Of a stretch of DNA of 64,000 bases, positions 1 through 11,482 are shown one piece after another. Source of the DNA: Chrysomallon squamiferum. Lineage: Eukaryota; Mollusca; Gastropoda; Neomphalida; Peltospiridae. The stretch's first letter is position 1. Every line of letters begins with the position of its first letter. The stretch is taken from positions 6,305,839-6,369,838 of the forward strand of contig CM022666.1 in the NCBI GenBank assembly GCA_012295275.1, given 5' to 3'. Below the pieces are notes generated by a model, which was not told the origin of the DNA, did not search any database, and saw nothing but the letters and a program-made list of their open reading frames with translations. A program made the position numbers and the translations under genes.

Positions 1-603
1 GATATTGTTTTTACATCTAACTGGGAAGTTTATAGATTCCTGTTGTTTTGAAGATAAAGAAATAACGGATATAATAAGAAAAATACAATTAATTGTAATG
101 ATTATTACAAAAGTATAGGTAGAATCATAAGTTAATGCTTATGTTTGTAAATTAAAATAAATACTATTTTCCTCCGTTCCAAAACAGATTTTAAAATTTA
201 ATTTTGTATTATTTCGAATTTTGTCTTTACAAATATCCAACTCTTTGGTAAACATAAAGCAAAGAACAGACTGGTTCTTTTAAAACTGTCTTCTACATGT
301 CAGGTAGTAAAACATTGTATATATTAGCATTTCAGGTATGCCGAGGAAACAGTCTAACAATTTTTATAAAATATGAAACTATAAAATTAATATTATCATC
401 GTTATCATCAACAACGTCATCATTACCTTGCTGATGTGTTAAAGGACGTTTAAAAGGTGTGGGTTTTTAAAAAAAAATGCGCATGGTTTGACTATTTAAA
501 AATTGAAATAACACAGTAATTAAATAAACATTTTGCTCTCCTGTTGCTTCTCTCTATCTGCAACTGTCATCTATCCATCTATCTATTTACATATATATCT
601 GTA

Positions 604-646
<43 letters not shown>

Positions 647-868
647 CAAAACACGATTAAAAATAGATGTCGAAGAAAGGTCAACAGGGAGAAATCATTG
701 CAGTGCACTTTAACGTTTGAAATTACCTTTCTGGTTGTTCTGTTATTGTCTCAGAAATAAATATTGGCAAATTAGACTATTTAAAGAATTATAATTTTGT
801 TTAAACAGTATTTAGAGGAATACCAAGGTGATGCGAGAGACACCAGACATGATTTCCTCACTGAGACG
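1..868. other. Non-coding upstream flank with CA microsatellite
   Basis: No coding region is supported here. The stretch is AT-rich and contains a (CA)n microsatellite at about 605-643. The final 100 bases run into the promoter of the first lengsin-like gene. Confidence 0.6.
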
Positions 869-891
869 TATAAATAACTTTGACCTAGAAA
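869..891 (+). promoter_or_regulatory. TATA box and TTGACCTAGAAA element of lengsin-like gene 1
   Basis: TATAAATA lies at 869-876, 108 bases upstream of the start codon at 984. TTGACCTAGAAA follows at 880-891. A close variant of the second element recurs upstream of the other gene copies (4336, 7134, 9362, 12713), which argues that it belongs to the duplicated promoter. It contains TGACCT, the reverse complement of the AGGTCA nuclear-receptor half-site; a regulatory role is inference. Confidence 0.55.
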
Positions 892-983
892 TCTAGAGTC
901 AGCTTCAATAGTTTTGCATCGACTGTTGCCTTCTCACTTCGACACTTTAAACTGAATCCTAGAGACTCAGCTCCCAAACCATC

Positions 984-1291
984 ATGGATAAAGTAGAAAA
1001 GACTCGAAAGAAACTATCAAAATTCCAATACATACAGTTTAGTTTTTCTGACATAAATGGAACATCTCGTGGTAAGATCTTACCATTTCGAAATGCTGTG
1101 GAATTTGAGAAAGGGATAAAAATGTTCAGCGGTGAGAGTTATACCTTGTTGGTATTAAAATATTTAATTATTATTTTTATGTATAAAGAAAATAATAATG
1201 ATAATAATAATAACTAACTGGACCGAAAATTCAAGAAAAATAAGTTAAATATGACGTTTTTTTTTTTTTTTTTCCTTTTACCTTTTCTTTT

Positions 1292-1344
<53 letters not shown>

Positions 1345-2857
1345 ATTTTTTTTTCTTTAATATACTTTTAATTTTAATTTTTAAAATTTATTTTTTAATA
1401 CATGTTAAATCTCCGGATGAGAAATGTTGCTTATTCTAAAATTAAAACGTCACTCGAATGTAAGTAAACAAATATTACCAAAAATTTCAAAGCCTGATGC
1501 AGAAATGATCGGCTTCAAGGAACTAGTTTTGTGAGAATATCAACGGATTCTCCAATATTTGCTATTTGATAATCAAGGAGATATTAAAACCCAGTTAAGA
1601 TCATTAATCATACAAAACAAAGACAGAATATATTTTTAAATATGTTTTGTTATTGCTAATATTTCAGTTTATGTTTCAGGTGCATTAATGTGTTTCTACA
1701 ACAGTGGTTTATCATTTCCACAAGTAGTAACTGACAGTGGCTATCCTAACATGGCCGTTATCCCAGATTTGGACACCCTACATCCGCTTCCTTGGGCCGG
1801 AAATGGAAAATTTAAAATTGCTGAATTCTACTGCGAAACCGCGTGGATCCCAGATCTTAAATATCAGGAAGCCTGTCCCAGATATGTAGCGAAACAACAA
1901 TTAAAGAAACTGCAAGACTTAGGTTATGAATTGTTTTCCGGATTTGAAATGGAATTTACTCTGATCCATCGACAGACTGAAAAACTGGTATTTGAAGGTA
2001 ATAATTTTTGTATGAACAAGACTTTCAGACATGTTGAAGGGTTTCTCCTTGAACTGGATAACCTGTTATTGGAATCCGGAGTAGAAATTGATGAGTTATG
2101 TAAAGAATGCGGCCCTGGTATGATAGAGTGTGCGATGAAGCCTCAGTGGGGAATCAAATGTCCGGACATGACATTTGGTTTTATCCAAGGTCTCACTGAA
2201 ATAGCTGAACAACACGAACTGCTTCCTTCGTTTATGTCAAAACCAAACACATCCGACAGAGGCATTGGTTCACATTTTAATCATTCTCTTTGGAATAAAG
2301 AAACGAAAACCAACGTGTTTTATGATCCTTCCAAAGATGATTTCTTATCAGACATCGCCCGATATTGGATTGGAGGACTCGTAAAACATGCCGATGCACT
2401 AACAGCAATTTGTTGTCCAACAGTCAATTGTTATCGTCGTCTCTTTCAGTTCATGTCTCCAGCAAAATGTTTCTGGGGCATTGACGATAGAAATGCGACT
2501 TTTCGCATGAAAAATTATGGATCAAAGGACACATATGTTGAAAATCGAATTCCAAGTGGAAAATGTAATCCTTACCTGGTGTTTGCAGCAACCATTGCTG
2601 CAGGTATTGACGGCATCGTCAACAAGATAGAATGTCCACCTCGTAATGATCCGTCTGCCTCGGATCTGCCCACTTCCTTGTCGTCTGCTTTGGACGCTTT
2701 GAAGAAAGATGACGTAATGGTGTCAGCACTAAGCCAGACATTTGTAGATTGGTTCGTCCAGCTGAAAACGGAAATGGAAATAAAACCTTTAAGAGGAGAA
2801 AAGGCACCGCACGATGACTATGAAAGACTGGTTTTGGAAAGAAAAATGTATAAATAA
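984..2857 (+). CDS. Lengsin-like glutamine synthetase-fold protein, copy 1
   Basis: Two exons, 984-1131 and 1680-2857, join in phase 1 (AGCG|GTGAGA donor, TTTCAG|GT acceptor) to give 441 residues. The first exon encodes the beta-grasp N-domain (SDINGTSRGKILP). The second encodes the catalytic-type domain: GFEMEF at about 137-142, GPGMIECAM at 194-202, GIGSHFNHSLW at 244-254, PTVNCYRR at 296-303 and ENRIPSGKCNPYL at 337-349. These match class I glutamine synthetases; the short beta-grasp start and overall length fit the lengsin branch, which in vertebrates is a lens protein without synthetase activity. Several metal and glutamate ligands (Glu139, Glu141, Glu199, first His of GSH) look retained, but the second His of the canonical HxH is Asn. 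Function here is not known. Neighbouring copies 2-4 are tandem duplicates. The stop codon overlaps an AATAAA. Confidence 0.88.
1132..1679 (+). other. Intron of lengsin-like copy 1 with long poly-T tract
   Basis: The intron runs from the GTGAGA donor to the TTTCAG acceptor. About 1255-1340 is almost pure T, followed by T/A-rich sequence. A small open frame inside this tract is low-complexity and not a gene. Confidence 0.7.
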
Positions 2858-2858
2858 A
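2853..2858 (+). terminator. AATAAA polyadenylation hexamer overlapping the stop codon
   Basis: The last Lys codon, the TAA stop and the next base read AATAAA. The same overlap is present in copy 2 (6204-6209) and in the pseudogene and tail relics. Whether it is used is unknown; use would leave a 3' UTR of only some 15-30 nt. Confidence 0.4.
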
Positions 2859-4335
2859 GGTGGAAAATCCTGATAAAAAATCTTATTTAGTGATTGTCGA
2901 TATAACATCATCAAATCTGCAATTAAAATTACGCATTTTTGTAATTTCGGCTATTTACTCAAACTTTAGTATGTTTGTTTCTTGTTGTTGTTTTGTTATT
3001 GTTTTTACCAGCAATCAAATTTTACGATCTAACATTTAAGGACCCCTTATTTTTATGTATTAAACTGACTAAAGGAACAGAAATTGTAAATTAACTAGTC
3101 TTAAAAATGTAATGGGTGTGGCCAGCATACCCAGTTATATAAACTTAATTCGCATTCAGTCTGATCACAGTTATCTCCTCTTTAACTTCCAAGCATTTAG
3201 TAATCGTGCAAAAACCAGAGTCACCTCTTTTATGTTCATACTTGGACAGCAACGCAAACACTGAATAAATGCACAAACAGAAACACGTTTTCCCCGAGTT
3301 GTGGCGCCCTCTTCGAAAACAATACCGGTTATCTCCCTCAGTCAGAATAACTTTTATAGTTAGGAGTGTGAATAATATTTTTGATCTTCATTTAGATTCA
3401 GACGTATTTGATTTTCCTCCGGTTTACCTATCAAAATAGAACAAATTAGTTGTTTGTTTTTAAAATGAATCTCAGCTTTTGAAAATAAATCTTTTACGAT
3501 ATCAACCAGCAATTAATAATGAACTTTTAACAATAGACTGCATGCAAATAACAAGTAATTTATCGAAGCAAATACAGTTCCGTCCCAAAACGCTATAATT
3601 TTGATCAATATCCCAAACTATAAAAACGTATTTAGTCGTATCTTTACATTTTTTCAGTGATTGCAGGATCAATAATTTATTTGTCACTTAGTCACTAAAA
3701 AACAGAATGTTTTTGAAAACAGCACAGTTTATTTATTATAAATAAGGAAAAAGAAGATTAAGTTCAAAAAGTTCAGTGGATGGTTATGTCCTTGACCTAA
3801 AATTCAATCTGTGTTATTATCAACGAAAACAAGTTTTATGACAGCAGTTTGAGTGGATGCTTTCTTATGGTTAGTCAATGTCCTCTTGAAACGTTTTTTA
3901 CTTTCTTTCTTTCTTCTTTGGTTGTTGTTACGTTTTACGCTTTAGTCTGAGCGAAAAACACATTAACTCTGCAAATGGCTTTTATGCATGGATATGATAG
4001 GTTTTTACATTTCAATATCCGAGATCTTTAAGTCTTTTTTTCGCTCCGACAGTCTTCTAATTATATGAAGGAAGGTTAACGGGAAGGGTTCATTGCGCAT
4101 CAACTGCTACTAAAATTACTTTTATAGTACCTACACTTAAATCTTTATTATAATCATTATGTCCTTCGATGAAAATTATTTTATTATTTTATTTTGTATT
4201 TTAAAAAAAAAAAATCTAGGAATATATTTAATGTGAATATTTGAACTTTTAAAAATAAATTTGAATTATGATGTTGTTGTTGTTGCATATATAATCAGTT
4301 TGCAACAAGCCGGTTGTATGAATAAAATTCAAACC
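2859..4335. repeat. Spacer module between lengsin-like copies 1 and 2
   Basis: This spacer is one copy of a module repeated through the array. The part at about 3060-3430 recurs at about 6415-6650, 8085-8420, 18590-18900 and 20090-20400. The part at about 3480-3700 recurs at 8510-8725, 19015-19230 and 20520-20740. The part at about 3930-4330 recurs at 6700-7130, 8950-9360 and 20975-21185. I find no supported coding region in it. Confidence 0.75.
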
Positions 4336-4362
4336 TTGGCCTAGAAATGTATTTGTCACTTG
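4336..4362 (+). promoter_or_regulatory. Conserved 27-bp upstream element, copy 2
   Basis: The element begins TTGGCCTAGAAATGTATTTG and ends GTCACTTG, about 72 bases before the start codon. The same 27 bases occur at 9362-9388 before copy 4, with small changes at 7134-7161 and 12713-12739. Position and conservation suggest a core promoter or 5'-UTR element; this is inference. Confidence 0.45.
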
Positions 4363-4434
4363 ACTGGTGTTGGTGGTCACTTCTCGTCACAAATATTTTT
4401 TACCCAACAACAGCACAGTTATCTATATTTCACT

Positions 4435-4886
4435 ATGGATAAAGTTAACCAGATTCACAAACAACTATCAAAATACCAATACCTGCAGTATACTTTTTCG
4501 GACATAAATGGAACATCTCGTGGTAAGATCTTACCAGTTCGAAACGCTGACGAATTTGAGAAAGGGATAGAAATAAATAGCGGTAAGTAGTGAAATGTCA
4601 ACAATTGTGAATAAAAATAAAAGTTTGTTGCTTAATATACATATTGTTTGGGGGTTTATATGTTTTTTTTGTTTTGTTTTTTTTTTTCTCTCTCTTTCCT
4701 TTGTTGTTCTTGTTTCTTTGTAAGAAAAATGAATGGGTAGAAAGGCAATAAAAATATGTGAAACCTTTTCTACCATTACTAAATTTTAGCTGAAAATTGT
4801 ACTTCCTTGAGTTCAAAGAACCTGTTATTTCATCAGATTAGTATCCTTCAAATCGGAGTTAAAAGACAGCCAAAAAAAAAATTAAA

Positions 4887-4977
<91 letters not shown>

Positions 4978-6208
4978 TAATCAAATACATTAATATATTT
5001 CTTATACATACAGTTTATTCTATACTACAGCTTGTTTGACGCTTTCCCATAGAAGTGATTTATTGTTTCCTGAAGAGGTCAAAAACAGAGGCTTCCCAAA
5101 CATGGCTGTCATCCCAGATTTAGACACCCTACATCCGATTCCTTGGGCCGGAAATGGAAAATTTAAAATTGCAGAATTCTACTGCGAAACCGCGTGGATC
5201 CCGGAAATTAAGTATCAGGAAGCTTGTCCTAGATATATAGCGAAACAACAGTTACAGAAATTGCAAGATTTAGACTATGAATTGTTTTCCGGATTTGAAA
5301 TGGAATTTGTCTTGAGGCATCAGCAATCTGAAAAACCGGTATTTGAAGGTAATGATTATTCTATGAACAAGGCCTTCAGACACGTTGAAGCATTTCTCCT
5401 TGAATTGGATAGCCTATTATTGGAATCTGGTGTAGAAATTGGTGACTTGTGTACAGAAAACGGTCCTGGTATGATAGAGTGCGCGATGAAGCCTCAGTGG
5501 GGAATCAGAAGTCCAGACGCATCTTTTAGATTCGCCCAAGGACTGCTTGAAATAGCCGAACAACGTGGATTTCTTGCATCTTTTATTTCCAAACATAGTA
5601 TGACCGAAGGTGGCATTGGTTCGCATTTTAATCGTTCTCTTTGGAAAAAAGAAACGAAAACCAATGTGTTTTATGATCCTTCCAAAGATGATTTTTTATC
5701 AGACATTGCTCGATATTGGATTGGAGGACTCTTGAAACATGCTGATGCGCTGACAGCAATTTGTTGTCCAACAGTCAATTGTTATCGTCGTCTCTTTCAG
5801 CCTAGGATACCTGGAAAGTCTTTCTGGGGCATTGACGACAGAAATGCATCTTTTCGTATAAAAAATTATGGAAGAAAGAACACATATGTTGAAAATAGAA
5901 TTCCAAGTGGAAAATGTAATCCTTACCTGGTGTTTGCAGCAAACATTGCTGCAGGTATTGACGGCATCGTCAACAAGATAGAATGTCCACCTCGTAATGA
6001 TCCGTCTGCCTCGGATCTGCCCACTTCCCTGTCTTCTGCTTTGGACGCTTTGAAGAAAGATGACGTAATGGTGTCAGCACTGAGCCAGACATTTGTAGAC
6101 TGGTTCGTCCAGCTGAAAACGGAAAAGGCAATAAAACCTTTACGAGGAGAAAAGGCACCGCACGATGACTATCAAAGACTGCTCTTGGAAAGAAAACTGT
6201 ATAAATAA
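4435..6208 (+). CDS. Lengsin-like glutamine synthetase-fold protein, copy 2
   Basis: Exons 4435-4582 and 5031-6208 join in phase 1 (AGCG|GTAAGT donor, CTACAG|CTTG acceptor), giving 441 residues. I chose the ATG at 4435 (MDKVNQ) rather than an in-frame upstream ATG at 4360 because all copies start MDK at the same distance from the donor. The catalytic-type domain is complete: GFEMEF, GPGMIECAM, GIGSHFNRSLW, PTVNCYRR and ENRIPSGKCNPYL. Arg replaces the His that precedes SLW in copies 1 and 4. The last third is nearly identical to copies 1 and 4, while the middle differs more. The intron contains a long (TAA)n tract at about 4903-4975. The stop codon overlaps AATAAA. Function is inferred from fold only. 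Confidence 0.88.
4880..4978. repeat. (TAAA)n and (TAA)n microsatellite in intron of copy 2
   Basis: A short TAAA run is followed by about 24 TAA triplets. It lies just upstream of the acceptor at 5030. Confidence 0.9.
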
Positions 6209-6209
6209 A

Positions 6210-7133
6210 GATCGAAAATCCTGATCAAGATGTTTATTTAGTGCTTGTCGCTATACCATCATCAGATCTGCAATTAAAATTACGCATTTTTAAAATTTCG
6301 GGGTTTACTTAAACTTTAGTATGTTTATTTCTTGGTTTGTTTGTTTCTTGTTGTTGTTTTGTTGTTGTTTTTATAAATTTTACGATCTAATACTGAAGGA
6401 CCTCATATTCTTATGTATTAAACTTGCTAAAGGAACAGAAATTGTAAATTGACTAGTCTTAAGAATGTAATGGGTGTGGCGAGCATACCCAGTTATATAA
6501 ACTTAATTCGCATTCAGTCTGATCACAGTTGTCTCCTCTTTAACTTCCAAGCATTTAATAATTGTGCAAAAACCAGAGTCACCTCTTCTATGTTACATTC
6601 TTGGACGGCAACGCAAACAGTTATAGGTCAAATGCATTTATGACATCAGTTTGACCTCTAGAAACGTTTTTCTTTCTTTCTTTCTTTCTTCTTTGATTGT
6701 CGTCACGTTTAACGCTTTAGTCTGAGCTATAAAAAAAACATATTAACTCTGTTTGTTTGGATATGATCTCAGCTTTTTTTCAAATCTGTATCCTAGATCT
6801 TTAAGTCTTTTTTTGTCGCTCCGACAGTCTTCTAATTATATGAAGAAAGGTTAAAGGGAAGGGTTCATTGTTCATCGACTGCTACAAAAATTACTTTTAT
6901 AGTACCTACACTCAAGTCTTTATCATAATGATTATGTCAGTCCATGAAAATCATTTGATGGGTTGTTAAGGAAAAGAAGATTTAAAAAAAAAATAATTAT
7001 ATCTATGAATATATTTAATGTGAATTTTGAAACGAAAAAAAATTTGAATTATGATGTTGTTGAAACGTTTTTGCATATATTCTTCAGTTTGCAACAAGCC
7101 GGTTTAATAAATAAAATTTTAAATGGCTTTTAT
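6210..7133. repeat. Spacer module between copy 2 and pseudogene 3
   Basis: This is a shortened copy of the spacer module: the 3060-3430-type segment at about 6415-6650 is followed directly by the 3930-4330-type segment. The 3480-3700-type segment is missing. No coding region is supported. Confidence 0.7.
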
Positions 7134-7296
7134 TTGGCCTAGGAAATTTATTTGTCACTTGAATGGAAAGGTTTGCTGGTAATTTCTCGTCACTAAAATA
7201 TTTGTTACCGAACAACAGCACAGTTATCTATATTTATTTTATTTTTTTTTTAATCTAGGAATAGATTTTCGAATAAATTTAAAAAAAAAAAGCTAT

Positions 7297-7898
7297 GAAA
7301 AATACCAATATAATTTTTCTGACATAAATGGAAGATCTCGTGGTAAGATCCTACCAGTTCGAAACGCTGAGGAATTTCAGAAAGGGATAGAAATATATAG
7401 CGATATTGCATTGGAGGACTCGTGAAACATGCTGATGCGCTGACAGCAATTTGTTATCCAACAGTCAATTGTTATCGTCGTCTCTTTCAGGCTAGGATAC
7501 CTGGAAAGTCTTTCTGGGGCATGGACGATAGAAATGCATCTTTTCGCATAAAAAATTATGGAAAAAAGAATACATATGTTGAAAATCGAATTCCAAGTGG
7601 AAAATGTAATCCTTACCTGGTGTTTGCAGCAAACATTGCTGCTGGTATTGACGGCATCGTCAACAAGATAGAATGTCCACCTCGTAATGATCCGTCTGCC
7701 TCGGATCTGCCCACTTCCCTGTCATCTGCTTTGGACGCTTTGAAGAAAGATGACGTAATGGTGTCAGCACTGAGCCAGACATTTGTAGTCTGGTTCGTCC
7801 AGCTGAAAATGGAAATGGAAATGAAACCTTTATGATGAGAAAACGTTCCTCACGATGACGATGAAAGATTGGTTTTTGAAAGAAAAATGTATAAATAA
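7297..7898 (+). pseudogene. Lengsin-like pseudogene (copy 3), internal deletion
   Basis: About 7297-7404 matches exon 1 of the neighbours but lacks the start codon and first residues. It runs straight into exon-2 sequence from about residue 265 of the protein (GLVKHADALTA onward). The intron and roughly the first two thirds of exon 2 are gone. The junction reads AGCGATATTG, where exon 1 ends AGCG and the exon-2 side reads CGATATTGG, so only a few bases are shared. The join is out of frame, and a premature TGA follows MEMKPL near 7834. The tail ends in the usual TATAAATAAAG. An upstream element copy is still present at 7134-7161. Confidence 0.85.
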
Positions 7899-8032
7899 AG
7901 GTGGAAAATCCTGATCAAAATTTTTATTTAGTGATAGTCAATATACCATCATTAGATTTGCAATTAAAATTACGCATTTGTGTAATTTTGGCGATTTACT
8001 AAACCTTCATTATATTTATTTCTTTGTTTCTT

Positions 8033-8070
<38 letters not shown>

Positions 8071-9361
8071 TCTGTCAATCTTATGTATTAAACTGAGTAA
8101 AGGAACAGAAATTGTAAATTAACTAGTCTTAAAAGTTTAGTGAGCGTGGACCGCGTACCGTGTTATATAAACTTAATTCGCCTTCAGTCTGATCATAGTT
8201 ATCTCCTCTTTAACTTCCAGGCATTTAATAATTGTGCAAAAACCACAGTCACCTCTTTAATGTTACATTCTTGGACGGCAGAAACAAGTTTTCCCGAGTT
8301 GTGACACCCTCTTCGAAAACAATAGCATTTATTTCCCTCAGGCACTATAACTTTTATAGTTAGGAGAGCGAATAAATATTTGACTAAGGTGTGCAGATAC
8401 GGCAGGAATATTTTTGATCTTCATTTAAATTAAGACGTATTTGATATGTCTCCCCCTTACGTATCAAAATGGGAAGAATTTAATTGTTCGTTTTTAAAAT
8501 GAACGCAGTTTTTTGAAAATAAATCTCATACGATATAAACCAGCAATTAATAATGAACGTTTTACAATATATAACATGCAAATAATAAGTAAATTTTCGA
8601 AATATAGTTCCGTCCAAAAATGCAACATCCCAAAATATTAGAAACTTATGTAGTCATATCTTGCCATTACTTCAATGAATGCAGGATCAATAATTTATTT
8701 GTCACTTAGTCAATAAGAAAGGATTGTTATGAAGACAGCAAAGGTTATTTATCAAACTAAAGCAGAAGAAGAAGAAGAAGAAAACTAAGGTAAAAAATGG
8801 TTATGTCCTTGACCTAAAAATGAATCTGTACCATTAGATACAGCTAGTGGCTGTTTTCAGTGGTAGCCAGTTTTACCACAGTATGTCACTAGTCTGAGTG
8901 CACGCTTTCATGCTGTAAGTCAATGACTTCTAGAAGCTTTTTTCTTTTTTCACACGTTTTACGCTTTAGTCTGAGCGAAAAACACATTAACTCTGCAAAC
9001 AGCTTTTATGCGTGGATATGATAGGTTTTTACATTTCAGTATCCTAGATTTTTAAGTCTTTTTGTCGCTCCGACAGTCTTCTATTTATATGAAGAAAGGT
9101 TAACTGGAATGCTTCAATGCGCATCGACTGCTATTAATAATTATTTTTATAATACCTACAATTAAGTCTTTATTATAATCATTATGTCCTTGCATGAAAA
9201 TTAATACGATGTCTTTTTTTTTGTTTTTTGGGTGGTTTTTTTTTTGTGGTTTTTTAAGTCCCTGAATATATTGAATTCTTTAAGATTTTGAACTAGTATT
9301 ATGTTGTTGTTGCATATATAATAAACGTGCAACAACCGGTTTACTGAATACAATTTAAAAC
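7899..9361. repeat. Full spacer module between pseudogene 3 and copy 4
   Basis: This spacer has all three segments seen between copies 1 and 2, including a poly-T tract at about 8037-8065. A TTGACCTA motif lies at about 8809, as in the other full-length spacers. No supported gene. Confidence 0.7.
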
Positions 9362-9388
9362 TTGGCCTAGAAATGTATTTGTCACTTG
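9362..9388 (+). promoter_or_regulatory. Conserved 27-bp upstream element, copy 4
   Basis: Identical over its 27 bases to the element at 4336-4362. It lies 70 bases upstream of the start codon at 9459. Confidence 0.45.
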
Positions 9389-9458
9389 GCTGGTGCAACT
9401 AGTAACAATCCGTGACAAATATTTTTTACCGAACAACAGCAGTTATCTATATTTCAGT

Positions 9459-11159
9459 ATGGATAAAGTTAACCAGATTCGCAAAGAGCTATCTGAGTAC
9501 CAATACATACAGTATAGTTTTTCTGACATAAATGGAACATCACGTGGTAAAATCGTACCGGTTCGAAACGCTCAAGAATTTGAGAAAGGGATAGAAATAT
9601 ATAGCGGTAAGTAGTTAAATGTCAGCAGTTGTCAATAAAAATAAATTTGTTGCTTAATATATATGCTGTGCACATACCTAGATACAAACATAGCTGTTGC
9701 TGTTGTTTCGTTGTTAGAAAAATAAATGTGTAGAAAGGTAATACAAATATGTCAAATCTTTCATAAAGATAAATTACTATTATTGAATTTAACCTCAAAA
9801 CTGAAGTTGCTCAAATTCATAGATCCTTTTATTTGATCAGATTAATATCCTTTAAACCGGAGTTAAAAGACAGTAAAAAAAAAAAAAAAAAAAAAAAAGT
9901 AAATAATAATAATAATAAATAAAAATAAAATAAAAATACATGACTATATTTCTTATACATAAAATGTATTCTATATTACAGCTTGTTTGACGCTTTCCCA
10001 TAGAAGCGATTTGTCGTTTCCTGAAGAGGTCAAAAACAGAGGCTACTCAAACATGGCTGTCATCCCAGATTTAGACACCCTACATCCGATTCCTTGGGCC
10101 GGAAATGGAAAATTTAAAATTGCAGAATTCTACTGCGAAACCGCGTGGATCCCAGATCTTAAGTATCTGGAAGCTTGTCCCAGATATGTAGCGAAACAAC
10201 AATCACAGAAACTGGAAGACTTAGGTTATGAATTGTTCTCCGGATTTGAAATGGAATTTGTTCTGACCCATCGGCAATCTGGAAAACCGGTATTTGAAGG
10301 TCAGGATTTTTGTATGAACAAGACTTTCAGACATGTTGAAGCGGTTCTTCTTGAACTGGATAACCTGTTATTGGAATCTGGTGTAGAAATTGGTAACTTA
10401 TATACAGAATGCGGCCCTGGTATGATAGAGTGCGCGATGAAGCCTCAGTGGGGAATCAGAAGTCCAGACGCATCGTTTGGATTTGCCCAAGGACTGCTTG
10501 AAATAGCCGAACAACGTGGCTTTGATGCATCTTTTATTTCGAGATCTAGTATGACTGAGGATGGCATGGGTTCACATTTTAATCATTCTCTTTGGAAAAA
10601 AGAAACGAAAACCGACGTGTTTTATGATTCTTCCAAAGATGATTTCTTATCAGACGTTGCTCGATATTGGATTGGAGGACTCGTGAAACATGCTGATGCG
10701 CTGACGGCAATTTGTTGTCCAACAGTCAATTGTTATCGTCGTCTCTTTCAGCCTTGGACACCTGGAAAGTCTTTCTGGGGCATTGACGATAGAAATGCAT
10801 CTTTTCGTTTAAAAAATTATGGAAGAAAGAACACATATGTTGAAAATAGAATTCCAAGTGGAAAATGTAATCCTTACCTGGTGTTTGCAGCAAACATTGC
10901 TGCAGGTATTGACGGCATCGTCAACAAGATAGAATGTCCACCTCGTAATGATCCGTCTGCCTCGGTTCTGCCCACTTCCTTGTCGTCTGCTTTGGACGCT
11001 TTGAAGAAAGATGACGTAATGGTTTCAGCACTGAGCCAGACATTTGTAGACTGGTTCGTCCAGCTGAAAACGGAAATGGAAATAAAACCTTTACGAGGAG
11101 AAAAGGCACCGCACGATGACTATGAAAGACTGCTTTTGGAAAGAAAAATGTATAAATAA
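9459..11159 (+). CDS. Lengsin-like glutamine synthetase-fold protein, copy 4
   Basis: Exons 9459-9606 and 9982-11159 join in phase 1 with the same donor and acceptor bases as copy 2, giving 441 residues. The N-domain reads SDINGTSRGKIVP. The second domain has GFEMEF, GPGMIECAM, GMGSHFNHSLW, PTVNCYRR and ENRIPSGKCNPYL. It is a tandem duplicate of copies 1 and 2, and its exon-2 opening (ACLTLSHRSD) is shared with copy 2 rather than copy 1. Unlike copies 1 and 2, the stop is followed by GCATCG, so the stop-overlapping AATAAA is lost, and the downstream spacer is unrelated to the earlier ones. Reaction and substrate are unknown. Confidence 0.88.
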
Positions 11160-11470
11160 GCATCGAAGCAAGGGACGTATATTTATATACAATATTATTA
11201 ATATGAAATCTATCCAAAAATATACTGTTAGCCGCACAACTGATGAAGGTATATAATTAATTAAATTATTACATTCATTTAATTTGTATTAATAAAATAG
11301 AAAAATTAAATAAAAAAATAATAAAAAAAACAACAACAAAAAAAAGATAATAATAATAAAAAAAATAAGAAAGCAATTTTTTGTCAAATGAGCATTTAAA
11401 AAAATAATACAAATAATTCACATAACGGAATTAATACATATGTATATAAGTCTCTCTCTCTGTCTCTCTC
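11160..11470. other. Low-complexity A-rich spacer after copy 4
   Basis: A-rich and (ATA)-rich sequence followed by a short CT run near 11452-11470. Nothing else is visible. Confidence 0.5.
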
Positions 11471-11482
11471 ATTTTCAGTTTA

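Noticed and set aside
2619-2807. Minus-strand frames opposite the lengsin-like genes, also at 5970-6158, 10921-11217 and 26805-27032
   Set aside because: They are antisense shadows of conserved coding sequence; their similarity is explained by the sense genes.
4360-4434. Upstream in-frame ATG for lengsin-like copy 2
   Set aside because: All other copies start at the MDK Met with a 148-nt first exon; the extension covers the conserved upstream element.
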